Below, piece after piece: positions 1 through 7,468 of a stretch of DNA of 64,000 bases (its first letter is position 1; every line of letters starts with the position of its first letter). The translations under genes were made by a program, and so were the position numbers. The notes beneath the pieces are model-generated. The model did no database searches, had not been told where the DNA came from, and was given only the letters and a program-made list of their open reading frames with translations. The DNA comes from Clostridia bacterium. Its GTDB lineage: Bacteria > Bacillota > Clostridia > Christensenellales > Borkfalkiaceae. The stretch spans positions 62,001 to 126,000 of the forward strand of contig CAAGAU010000014.1 in the NCBI GenBank assembly GCA_900767885.1, given 5' to 3'.

Positions 1-1278
1 CAGTTCGGGGAATTCCGACTTTAAAACTTCTTTTGCCTTCTCTATTATTATATTGCCGCCCTCGCCGCTCGTAACCCTTCCGAGTAAAAGTACGTGCTTT
101 ATATCGTAGAATATGGAGTAGAAAGGCAACGTATAACCGAGGTAAATACCTATATCCTCGTAAATAGTCCTGGCGAGTTTATCGCCGCTTGCCATAAGTT
201 TTTGTATAACTTTAAGTTTTTCGGCGGGACTTAACCCCTCTTCAAACTTAAATCCGCCTTTTTCGGCAAGTTTGATAACGCTGTCTTGAGAGAAATATTT
301 AACGCCGCAGCCGTAATCGCCGCTCCATTCGTCTACCATAGACTTATCGTTATAATCTACGGGAACGAACGCAAGTTCCGAAAGCCAGCCGTTAAGACCG
401 CCATCGCCGTTTATATAACCTACTGCCTCGCTCGTACCCATCGCAATACCTAATACGTCGTTATCGTTAAGATCGATTGCTCCTGCCAGAGCGGTAACGT
501 CTCCGTCGTTTGCAACTTCGAGCGGAACGTTGCCCATTTCCTTGGCAATGTCGATATACATAGTTTTGACTTTCTTTTCAAAGTCATCGTCGTTGACTTT
601 AAGGAAGAGCGACGCGACCATTATTTTATTGTTTACGTAAACGCCCGCACTCGAAACACCGATAGCGTCAACGCGCGGCATTTTGCTCGCCGCCGTTTTC
701 ATGGCGGTTAAAATTTCGTTATAATGGTAATTAGGATCGGGATTAGTCTTGGGGAACCAGACTACTTCTTCACTGTATACGACTTTACCGTCAACAACCG
801 CGCTGACTTTACGGTCGCTGCCGCCCGCGTCGAAACCTATACGGCAACCGTCGAGATGTCCGCCGACTTTAAGCGAACATTTCTTTTCCGCAGGGAACTC
901 TTTTTCGGAAACGTTTATTACCTCGAACGGGCTTTCGTAAACTCTTTCCATAAAGCCTTTATCGAATGCGCGGATACCTTGCGCCGTATAGGCATTTTTA
1001 ATATAATTATATACGCCTTCGTCGCCGCAAATATACACTTTATAACCGCCGACAACCCAAAGTATGGTTTTTATCATTCTTTCAGCCATACGGTTGTTGC
1101 GATCCGCTTTATCCGCGGAAGCGAAAATATCGTAAGAATAGATATAATTGTAACCGTCGTTTCTTTCAACGCAGATTTTAAGGGGTTTATGCGCTGCCGA
1201 AGCAACTTCTTCTTTATACGCTTTAAATTCGAGATACATAGGTCTGAATTCTTTATCGAGCGTAGGAACGAACTTCAT
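1..1278 (-). CDS. ROK-family sugar kinase/regulator-like protein, 3' end cut by window edge
   Basis: The minus strand is open from an ATG at 1278 to the left edge, at least 426 residues, so the C terminus lies outside the window. The start is preceded by a good ribosome binding site (AAAGGAGAAAC). After an N-terminal region of about 130 residues comes a ROK/actin-type ATPase phosphate motif (IGFDAGGSDRKVSAVVDGK), followed by IGVSSAGV and a loop with GIAMGTSEAVGYI. ROK proteins are usually about 300 residues, so the extra N-terminal domain is notable; long ROK-like proteins of unassigned substrate are known. The gene is divergent from an AraC regulator, which suggests a small sugar-responsive unit. 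Substrate is unknown; glucokinase-type phosphorylation is inference. Confidence 0.72.
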   Translation of the reverse strand, partial: MKFVPTLDKEFRPMYLEFKAYKEEVASAAHKPLKICVERNDGYNYIYSYDIFASADKADRNNRMAERMIKTILWVVGGYKVYICGDEGVYNYIKNAYTAQGIRAFDKGFMERVYESPFEVINVSEKEFPAEKKCSLKVGGHLDGCRIGFDAGGSDRKVSAVVDGKVVYSEEVVWFPKTNPDPNYHYNEILTAMKTAASKMPRVDAIGVSSAGVYVNNKIMVASLFLKVNDDDFEKKVKTMYIDIAKEMGNVPLEVANDGDVTALAGAIDLNDNDVLGIAMGTSEAVGYINGDGGLNGWLSELAFVPVDYNDKSMVDEWSGDYGCGVKYFSQDSVIKLAEKGGFKFEEGLSPAEKLKVIQKLMASGDKLARTIYEDIGIYLGYTLPFYSIFYDIKHVLLLGRVTSGEGGNIIIEKAKEVLKSEFPEL

Positions 1279-1396
1279 AGGTAAGTTTCTCCTTTTTATT
1301 CTATCATTATAATTATAAACCTTTTTCAATTAAAGCGATAGTCATAATATTAAATTTTATTTATATAATATTTCGCAATTTTTTATTTAAAACATA

Positions 1397-1425
1397 TTGC
1401 AATTTTTTGAAAAAAGTGTTATACT
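1397..1425 (+). promoter_or_regulatory. sigma-A promoter of the AraC gene
   Basis: TTGCAA at 1397-1402 and TATACT at 1420-1425 are separated by exactly 17 bases and point towards the AraC gene at 1457. Confidence 0.7.
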
Positions 1426-1426
1426 G

Positions 1427-1441
1427 TAAGCGAAGCGCTTA
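1427..1441. promoter_or_regulatory. palindromic operator candidate at the AraC transcription start
   Basis: TAAGCG-AAG-CGCTTA is a perfect 6+6 inverted repeat around three bases. It begins two bases after the -10 box, so a bound repressor would block initiation. The half-sites resemble LacI-family/catabolite-type operators, but the three-base centre differs from the classical form. Confidence 0.5.
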
Positions 1442-1456
1442 TGAGGGTGAAAACTA

Positions 1457-2335
1457 ATGATTGAAAAAACTTTTTACATGTACAAAATATCGAGTTTGCT
1501 TACGATATCGAAAATAGTTACCATACACTATCAAAAACTTTTAAAAAACTATATATTTCCTAAAGAAAAGCATAACTTTTGGGAAATCATCTACTGTGAT
1601 AAAAACGAAGTTTTCGTAACGGTTGACAACGATAAAAAACTGCTTAAAAAAGGCGAAGTGGTATTTATCGCCCCCAACGAAACGCACAGTGTGGAATGCG
1701 ACAACGTATCAGACGCGAATATTTTTATCGTGAGTTTTGACTGTAAGTCGAAAACGATGAATTACTTTAAGGGCAAACGTTTCACCGTTCCCGAAGATTT
1801 AAGGTTTTTACTTGCCTCGATTATGTCCGAAGCCAAGCACACGTTTGTTATACCCGACTTTAACCCGAATTTAGATAAGCTTGTATTACGCAGCGACCCA
1901 AACGTGGGCGGCGCGCAAGTTATAAAGAACAACCTGGAAGAGTTACTTATTAAACTTATACGCTTTGAAACGTCAAAACCCTCTTCGCAGGAAGTTTTCA
2001 TTTCTAAAATAGAAGATTCCGACGCGTTGGAGGACGAGATTATCAAAATTCTCGAAAACAACATATACTCGAACGTAACGCTCGACGCAATTTCTTCCGC
2101 CCTGCACTACGGCAAAACGACAATTTGCAAAACTTTTAAAAAGAAAACGGGTAAGACGATAATAGGATATTACCTCGAAATTAAGATAGAAGAAAGCAAA
2201 AAACTGATACGCGAAAACAAAAGTTTTTCGGAAATATCAAACGCGCTGGGATTCGACTCGCTGCCGCACTTTACAAAAACTTTTAAGCGTATAACGACTA
2301 TGACTCCGCGCGAATACAAAAACAGCATACTATAA
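1457..2335 (+). CDS. AraC family transcriptional regulator
   Basis: A 292-residue protein with an AraC-type layout. The N-terminal part (about residues 30-130) has cupin-like features such as the FWEIIYCDKNEVFV and VVFIAPNETHSVE stretches. The C-terminal part (about 195-292) carries the double helix-turn-helix, ending with the family signature SLPHFTKTFKRITTMTPREYK. The ATG is preceded by GAGGGTG. The gene is divergent from the ROK-type kinase and is followed directly by a strong terminator, so it is monocistronic. It probably senses a sugar and activates the neighbouring kinase or genes outside the window; the ligand cannot be read from the sequence. Confidence 0.88.
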   Translation: MIEKTFYMYKISSLLTISKIVTIHYQKLLKNYIFPKEKHNFWEIIYCDKNEVFVTVDNDKKLLKKGEVVFIAPNETHSVECDNVSDANIFIVSFDCKSKTMNYFKGKRFTVPEDLRFLLASIMSEAKHTFVIPDFNPNLDKLVLRSDPNVGGAQVIKNNLEELLIKLIRFETSKPSSQEVFISKIEDSDALEDEIIKILENNIYSNVTLDAISSALHYGKTTICKTFKKKTGKTIIGYYLEIKIEESKKLIRENKSFSEISNALGFDSLPHFTKTFKRITTMTPREYKNSIL

Positions 2336-2376
2336 AAACAGTGGCATTCGGACTTCTCCCGAATGCCACTGTTTTT
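2334..2376. terminator. bidirectional rho-independent terminator
   Basis: Eighteen-base perfect arms (2334-2351 and 2359-2376) with a 7-base loop. A and T runs lie at the two ends, so it can stop both the AraC gene and the convergent lipoprotein gene. Confidence 0.9.
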
Positions 2377-2418
2377 CTTTATACTCGCTTTTAACGCATA
2401 ACGCAAATCTAAAAACAA

Positions 2419-3573
2419 TCAATAAGGTCCGACCCATGCGGGGGATAAAACTATCGTAAGTTTTAAATCCGATTTCACTATATAAGAATCACCATGTTTG
2501 ATCGTTATCTCCACCCCGTCAACGATACCTTTATAAGCATAAATCCAGTAATCGTCATCAGCCCCGGCATTCGGGAATTCAAGCAATTTACCTATATCGG
2601 TATTTTTATCAACCTCATATCTCGTCTTGACGGCAGGATAGGTTTTGTTTTTGTCTTTGTCGTCAACCACGACTTCAACTACAATCTTTCTGTCGGCAAT
2701 AAAAGTTATATTCGTATCAAAAGACCACTCGGTTATCTCGCCCGAATAGTTTGACATTTTCCATTCGATATACCACGAATCCACACCGTCAACTTCGAGA
2801 AGAGTAAACTTTTTACCGTAAGTCGCGATTTTAGTCGTTTCTTTACCGTTATATTTAAAGGTAACAGTATACGTTTTCGGTACAGATACGGCATTGACGG
2901 TTAAATGCCCTGTTATAACCATATCTTCCAGATTAACCGTATCCCAGGATACATCATAGCCCTTTACTTCTTTCGGTGAAGGAATATCACTTAATTTTTT
3001 ACCTTTTTCAACCTCGATTACAACGTCTTCTTCGCCCTGCTGAACAAAGCGAACCTTAAATTTTTCGGTTTCAATCAATTCGTAAGCAGCGTTAAGCGTT
3101 AAATCTTTGTCGGTAGCCCACTTTCCCGCAGACGGACAACTTCTGTTTTCGTCTATCTTCCAGGAAACGAACTTATAGCCATCTTTTTCGCATTGAGGAA
3201 GAGTATAAACTGAGTCATAAGTTACGCTTATCGTTTTGTATTCGGAAGAATTATCATCCGCAAACACGCCTCCGTCGGGATTAAGCGTAATCCTATAAGT
3301 TTTAGGCGTTTCAACAACAGTAACGGTAGTATCGCCCGTAATATCGCCGAAATCGGTCTTACTCCACTTTAAATAATAACCGGTTTTAGGCTGTATCTCC
3401 GGTAAAATGTCGGTATAAAAACCGTCAACCACTTTCAGCGTGTGTACTACGATTCCGTTCTGAACAAAAGTAACGGTATATTCTTTTTTCCCGGACTCCG
3501 GCACATCGGCCGAACATGACGCCGCGACAACCGCCGTAAGCGCACACAACAACAAAGCAACAATCCTCTTCAT
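2419..3573 (-). CDS. lipoprotein with InlB/bacterial repeat-like beta domains
   Basis: A 384-residue secreted protein. A lysine-rich signal peptide (MKRIVALLLCALTAVVAASC) ends in a lipobox with Cys about 20 residues from the start, so it should be lipid-anchored. The body consists of about four repeats of the InlB B-repeat/Listeria-Bacteroides type: YTVTFVQNG, YRITLNPDGG, VRFVQQG and YTVTFKYNG starts, each followed by a GY..SW-type segment. I chose ATG 3573 over an ATG 18 bases upstream because AGGA lies at the right distance only from 3573. Such repeats occur in adhesins and surface proteins of gut Firmicutes; the ligand is unknown. It is a single gene flanked by a terminator. Confidence 0.75.
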   Translation of the reverse strand: MKRIVALLLCALTAVVAASCSADVPESGKKEYTVTFVQNGIVVHTLKVVDGFYTDILPEIQPKTGYYLKWSKTDFGDITGDTTVTVVETPKTYRITLNPDGGVFADDNSSEYKTISVTYDSVYTLPQCEKDGYKFVSWKIDENRSCPSAGKWATDKDLTLNAAYELIETEKFKVRFVQQGEEDVVIEVEKGKKLSDIPSPKEVKGYDVSWDTVNLEDMVITGHLTVNAVSVPKTYTVTFKYNGKETTKIATYGKKFTLLEVDGVDSWYIEWKMSNYSGEITEWSFDTNITFIADRKIVVEVVVDDKDKNKTYPAVKTRYEVDKNTDIGKLLEFPNAGADDDYWIYAYKGIVDGVEITIKHGDSYIVKSDLKLTIVLSPAWVGPY

Positions 3574-3634
3574 ACGTTTTCCTATACGCATATATAATAG
3601 TTTTATTTTACACTAAAACGCACGCTTTGTCAAC

Positions 3635-3955
3635 TCATATTATTATTTTCATACCGACATATATCATGTCGGTACGATTTTTAGTTTTTACCCGCGCAAA
3701 AAACTCGTCGTTACGGTTGCAAAGCGAATAAAAATCGTCCGTCGGACGCACGCGATACTCCCTACCCTCTATCTTTTCTATAAGCAGATATTCACCCTCT
3801 TCGGGCGGTTCTTCGAGCGAATTGAGCGCTATGATATTACATGGCGTGGTATGAAATTTATCCGCTATTTTATCGAGCGTATCGCCACGCTCGAACCTAT
3901 AAACAAAAGTGTCGGAAAAATCTACGGACGTAAAAATTTTAGGATTTTCATTCAT
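3635..3955 (-). CDS. small protein with two LysM-like modules
   Basis: A 106-residue protein. Residues about 18-62 (VYRFERGDTLDKIADKFHTT, NIIALNS, YLLIE) fit a LysM peptidoglycan-binding module. Residues about 65-106 (YRVRPTDDFYSLCNR ... IYVGMKIII) look like a second, degenerate module. No signal peptide or membrane segment is visible, so it may act in the cytoplasm, be exported by another route or, as with spore LysM proteins, be enclosed in the spore; this last is inference. It is transcribed away from the flippase gene at 4041 and stands alone. Confidence 0.7.
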   Translation of the reverse strand: MNENPKIFTSVDFSDTFVYRFERGDTLDKIADKFHTTPCNIIALNSLEEPPEEGEYLLIEKIEGREYRVRPTDDFYSLCNRNDEFFARVKTKNRTDMIYVGMKIII

Positions 3956-4040
3956 AGTTAAATTATATTTTTAATACACATTAAATATAACAAGACGTAA
4001 ACTTCAATGAGGTAAGATTATTAAAAGTATATTTAAAACC

Positions 4041-5558
4041 GTGGCTTACGTTACGGCGTTTTCGTTCGCGGAAAGATTTATAGGCTTCGTGTACAGAATA
4101 TTTTTATCGCGCAGACTCGGCGCGGAAGGTCTGGGACTTTATCAGATCGCCCTTTCCGTACTCGGACTGTTTATGACCGCTGCTTCCTCGGGTATACCTA
4201 TAACGGTTTCACGCATCATAACCAAAAACAAAGCCGAAAAAAATGTGAACGACACTTCCGCAACGGTAACGGGCGGTATATTGCTCGCGCTTGCGATAAG
4301 CATTCCACTCACCTTGCTTACTCTTTCAAAAAGCAAAATTTTAAGTTTTTTATTCTCCGACGAAAGATGTCTCGGCTTGCTTACGATTATGATACCGGGG
4401 CTTATTTTCACGTCGGTTTATGCGGTTATCCGCGGTTCGTTTTGGGGCAACACGCAATTTTTAACGTACAGCGTGATCGAATTTGCCGAAGAAGGCGTTA
4501 TGGCTCTTGCGGGAATAATACTCGTATCGACCGCCACGGATACGATGCGCGGCACGGAATTCGCCGCTTACGCCGTACTTATATCTTATATATTCTCTTT
4601 TGCGGTTTCCTCAATAGTATTTCTGGTGCGCGGCGGAAGGCTTAAAAACCCAAAGCCGCACTTAAAGCCGCTTATAGTTTCGTCCGCACCCGTAACCTTT
4701 ATGCGCACGGGAACTTCGCTGATAAATACGCTGATAGCCGTGCTATTGCCCGCCAGGCTAATATATTACGGAATGGGTTCCAAAGCGGCGGTAAGCGAGT
4801 TCGGTAAAATTTTCGGAATGGCTTTTCCGCTTATAACTATGCCGTCTACGCTTATAGGTTCGCTCGCACTCGTACTCGTACCCGAACTTTCTTCCAACTA
4901 CTACTCCGGCAAATTCGTAACCCTTAAAAACAATATCGAAAAATCAATTAAATTTTCTGTTTTTACGGCAAGCATCGCAGTGCCTGTATTTTTAAGTTTC
5001 GGCAGCGAAATCGGCTCTTTTTTATATGATGATCCGGCTGCGGGGTTTTACGTTACCAAAGCCGCAATAACAATGTTTCCGTTAAGCGTTTCCATAATAA
5101 CGACTAGTATGCTCAACTCGCTCAATCGTGAAAAAATCACCCTCGCTTATTACGCAATCGGCGCAACGGGGATGATTCTTTGCATATACTTTTTACCCAA
5201 ATATCTCGGCGTAAACGCTTTGATTGCAGGCACTTTTATAAATTATTTAATTTCGGCAACGTTAAACCTAATTACGATTAAAAAAGTCTCGCCCGAAAAA
5301 ATAAATCTTTTATGGTATTTTTTAAAGGCCTTGATTTTCACCGTGCCTTCGGCTGCTCTCGGCGTCTTTTTAAAAAACTTACTGTTTTACAGACTGAATT
5401 TCGTCGTCGCTCTGATAATCGGTTGCGCCGTTACGGGATTATTTCAACTGGGGCTGTTTTTCATCTTCGGAATGATTGATTTTTCCGAAAATCACAAATA
5501 CTGCCTTAACCCCTTTGCTTTTAAAATTAAAGGAAAAGCAACAAACAAAAGCACATAA
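4041..5558 (+). CDS. SpoVB/MurJ-like polysaccharide or lipid II flippase (MATE/PST superfamily)
   Basis: A 505-residue membrane protein with about 13-14 hydrophobic segments and a C terminus of MOP-superfamily type. The start region (FAERFIGFVYRIFLSRRLGAEGLGLYQIALSVLGLF) is typical of SpoVB/YtgP proteins, which move lipid-linked precursors across the membrane. The listed start is GTG 4041, which lacks a ribosome binding site. An in-frame ATT at 4020 lies 6 bases after GAGGT (4009-4013) and would add KSIFKT, matching the family N terminus better. The gene converges on folT and overlaps it by 67 bases. SpoVB (spore cortex) or a vegetative MurJ role are both possible. Confidence 0.85.
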   Translation: MAYVTAFSFAERFIGFVYRIFLSRRLGAEGLGLYQIALSVLGLFMTAASSGIPITVSRIITKNKAEKNVNDTSATVTGGILLALAISIPLTLLTLSKSKILSFLFSDERCLGLLTIMIPGLIFTSVYAVIRGSFWGNTQFLTYSVIEFAEEGVMALAGIILVSTATDTMRGTEFAAYAVLISYIFSFAVSSIVFLVRGGRLKNPKPHLKPLIVSSAPVTFMRTGTSLINTLIAVLLPARLIYYGMGSKAAVSEFGKIFGMAFPLITMPSTLIGSLALVLVPELSSNYYSGKFVTLKNNIEKSIKFSVFTASIAVPVFLSFGSEIGSFLYDDPAAGFYVTKAAITMFPLSVSIITTSMLNSLNREKITLAYYAIGATGMILCIYFLPKYLGVNALIAGTFINYLISATLNLITIKKVSPEKINLLWYFLKALIFTVPSAALGVFLKNLLFYRLNFVVALIIGCAVTGLFQLGLFFIFGMIDFSENHKYCLNPFAFKIKGKATNKST

Positions 5559-6130
5559 TTGAATACGCTGTTTAATATTTGCAGCTTAAAAAACAAACGG
5601 TAAAACACGTAGCCTATAAAACTGACTTCGCCGCCGAAAGTGTCCGCAACGTAATTTATAACCGCGGGCGAAAAACCTTTGGTTTTGTTGAACAGATAAA
5701 AACCCGTGCTGTTTATACCGATTGTGCAAATCAAAAACGATACAAGCGCGTATATAAGCAATTTAAGCCATTTGGAAAGGTTTTTCTCGTCTTCTTTAAA
5801 ACGCAGTATGGCACCGGATAAAAAAGCGAAAGCTGCCGTTGAAAGTCCTACCCACGGCATAAACAATTGCCCTTGCGAATTTACGAGATAACCGATAAAA
5901 TCGCCCGTAAAACACGCGCAAAAACCGAGAACCGGGCCTAAAAATACGCCGATTATCGCCGAAAAGAATATGGTCAGCGAATACTGAATATCGTATAGTT
6001 TAAACTCGAAAAACATATTCGAAACTACCGAAAGTGCGGTAAACGCACCGACGTAGGCTATTTTAGCCGCTGCGGAGGAACGCCTTATTAAAGGCGAAAA
6101 ACAAAATGAAACAAACTTATCGTTACACAT
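5492..6130 (-). CDS. folT: ECF transporter S component, folate type (FolT)
   Basis: A 212-residue membrane protein with about six hydrophobic segments, the usual size for an ECF substrate-binding S component. Motifs such as AAKIAYVGAFTALSVVSNMF and FLGPVLGFCACFTGDFIGYLV match the S-component fold. S components capture a vitamin and work with a shared EcfA/A'/T energising module, not encoded here. Folate specificity rests on the tetrahydrofolate riboswitch in its leader. ATG 6130 was chosen over an upstream ATG because AAAGGAGAG precedes it at the right distance; that site is in a hairpin that can be switched by the riboswitch. Confidence 0.85.
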   Translation of the reverse strand: MCNDKFVSFCFSPLIRRSSAAAKIAYVGAFTALSVVSNMFFEFKLYDIQYSLTIFFSAIIGVFLGPVLGFCACFTGDFIGYLVNSQGQLFMPWVGLSTAAFAFLSGAILRFKEDEKNLSKWLKLLIYALVSFLICTIGINSTGFYLFNKTKGFSPAVINYVADTFGGEVSFIGYVFYRLFFKLQILNSVFNYVLLFVAFPLILKAKGLRQYL

Positions 6131-6137
6131 AAAAAAA

Positions 6138-6157
6138 CTCTCCTTTAAAAGGTAGAG
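6138..6157 (-). promoter_or_regulatory. hairpin sequestering the folT ribosome binding site
   Basis: On the minus strand CTCT(A)CCTT-TTA-AAGGAGAG folds with a single bulged A and hides the Shine-Dalgarno bases of folT. This fits translational control by the upstream aptamer. Confidence 0.55.
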
Positions 6158-6191
6158 TTCCAAAGAAAAAGCGCGCAGAAAAACGCGTTTT

Positions 6192-6292
6192 AAGCATTGG
6201 ATGCGCCGAAAAACCGCAAGGCTTTATCGCCTTTTCGTCCGCATTCAACATCCCGTTATGCGGCACTTAACGCTTCTCGTACTACTCTGCTT
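6192..6292 (-). ncRNA. tetrahydrofolate (THF) riboswitch
   Basis: The minus strand carries the conserved blocks of the THF aptamer in order: AGAGTAG (6288-6282), GCGTTAAGTG, CGGGATG and GCATCC (near 6204-6199). A closing P1 stem pairs AAGCA (6292-6288) with TGCTT (6196-6192), and an internal stem-loop lies between GGGATG and GCATCC. It sits between a strong promoter and folT, the known genetic context for this class. Confidence 0.9.
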
Positions 6293-6306
6293 TTTAATAC
6301 TAAAAA

Positions 6307-6335
6307 ATTATACATCGGTTTATAAAATATGTCAA
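6307..6335 (-). promoter_or_regulatory. sigma-A promoter of the folT leader
   Basis: On the minus strand TTGACA (6335-6330), a 17-base spacer and TATAAT (6312-6307) place the start near 6300, just upstream of the riboswitch. Confidence 0.85.
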
Positions 6336-6371
6336 GTAAATAATATCGGTTTTTTTCGGCATATTATTTTT

Positions 6372-7061
6372 ATGGTAATAATTTTTATTCGTTCAACCGT
6401 TACGTTTTTGGTTTTACTGATAATAATGCGACTTATGGGCAAAAGACAGATAGGCGAAATGCAACCTTTTGAACTGGTTATAACCCTCCTGATAGCCGAA
6501 CTCGCATGTATACCCATGGCGGATATATCCGTTCCGCTTGTCTACGGAATAGCCGCCATTCTGGCGGTGTTTATATTACACCAACTGTTTTCGGTCATAG
6601 AACAGACAAGTCAGACTGCTAAACGTGCCATGAGCGGCAAACCATCGATAGTACTTAATAAAAGCGGTATAGATTTTATCGAACTGCGCCGCAATAATAT
6701 GGACGTCGAAGACCTGATAGAGTCTATGCGAAGCGCAGGCTATTTTTCGCTTGACGACCTCGACTATGCGATTTTTGAGTCGAGTGGTAAACTTTCGGCA
6801 AAGGAACGCCCCGACTACAACAAAAAGCAATCGTCTTTACCTATTTTACTAGTAAGCGAAGGCAAGATTATAAGAAAAAACCTTGGCATAATAAAGACGG
6901 ATGAACAAAAACTTACGGAAATGCTGAAAAAGCACGGGGAACGCAACCTGAAAAAAATAGGAGTAATGACGGTTGACGGAAACGGAAAAGTTTATTTACA
7001 AAACGAAAAATCGAGTTATAAAACGTTTAACGTACAACTCGCAGAGGGAGTAAAATGGTAA
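6372..7061 (+). CDS. DUF421 membrane protein, YetF/YcaP family
   Basis: A 229-residue protein. The N-terminal third holds about three membrane helices (MVIIFIRSTVTFLVLLIIMR, a second around ELVITLLIAELA and a third at VYGIAAILAVFIL) with the family motif RLMGKRQIGEMQPFELV. A soluble domain follows with IELRRNNMDVEDLIESMRSAGYFSLDDLDYAIFE, the usual DUF421 core. ATG 6372 was chosen because the alignable family start is here; the longer frame back to 6201 would run through the THF riboswitch on the other strand. It overlaps the next gene by 7 bases. In Bacillus, relatives matter for spores or envelope, but the biochemical role is not settled. Confidence 0.85.
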   Translation: MVIIFIRSTVTFLVLLIIMRLMGKRQIGEMQPFELVITLLIAELACIPMADISVPLVYGIAAILAVFILHQLFSVIEQTSQTAKRAMSGKPSIVLNKSGIDFIELRRNNMDVEDLIESMRSAGYFSLDDLDYAIFESSGKLSAKERPDYNKKQSSLPILLVSEGKIIRKNLGIIKTDEQKLTEMLKKHGERNLKKIGVMTVDGNGKVYLQNEKSSYKTFNVQLAEGVKW

Positions 7062-7432
7062 GATCGCTTATATCCGTATTAGTTGCCGCACTTATTTTAA
7101 CCTGCGGTGCGATTTATGAACAATTCTATATAGACCGGACTTTTACCGACTTTGAGAGCAGATTAGAACTGATTTATGAAAAAACCGAACAAGAAACCGT
7201 AACCGAGGACGACGTTAGCGCGGTAATTGACAAATGGCACGACAACAAGCGCGAATTACACGTATTTTTATCACATAACGATATTAAGGAATTCGATTTG
7301 TGGCTTGCCGAAACGCTTTCATACGTGAAACAAAAAAATTACGGCGAAGCGATAGATAAAATAGAGGTTACGATAGAACTCGTAAAACAGGTTCCTAAAG
7401 GTTACCGCATAAGATTTGAAAATATATTTTAA
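7055..7432 (+). CDS. DUF4363-like small membrane-anchored protein
   Basis: A 125-residue protein with one N-terminal membrane helix (LISVLVAALILTCGAIYEQF) and a mostly helical, charged domain outside (KWHDNKRELHVFLSHNDIKEFDLWLAETLSYVKQKNY). The shape and the position directly after a DUF421 gene agree with DUF4363 proteins, which commonly pair with YetF-like proteins in Clostridia. The start overlaps the DUF421 stop region, so the two are translationally coupled. Function is unknown; a complex with the DUF421 partner is inference. Confidence 0.7.
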   Translation: MVRSLISVLVAALILTCGAIYEQFYIDRTFTDFESRLELIYEKTEQETVTEDDVSAVIDKWHDNKRELHVFLSHNDIKEFDLWLAETLSYVKQKNYGEAIDKIEVTIELVKQVPKGYRIRFENIF

Positions 7433-7433
7433 A

Positions 7434-7464
7434 AAATCTCTCGGCTTTTTACGCCGAGAGATTT
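7434..7464. terminator. bidirectional terminator between DUF4363 gene and ftsZ
   Basis: Twelve-base perfect arms (7434-7445, 7453-7464) around a 7-base loop, with A run before and T-rich sequence after. Confidence 0.85.
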
Positions 7465-7468
7465 AAAT

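Noticed and set aside
724..1284. Long plus-strand frames opposite the ROK-type kinase
   Set aside because: They are antisense to a recognisable kinase with good motifs; no ribosome binding site or family match.
6201..6371. Upstream extension of the YetF gene frame
   Set aside because: This stretch is the complement of the THF riboswitch and its promoter; the family N terminus begins at 6372.
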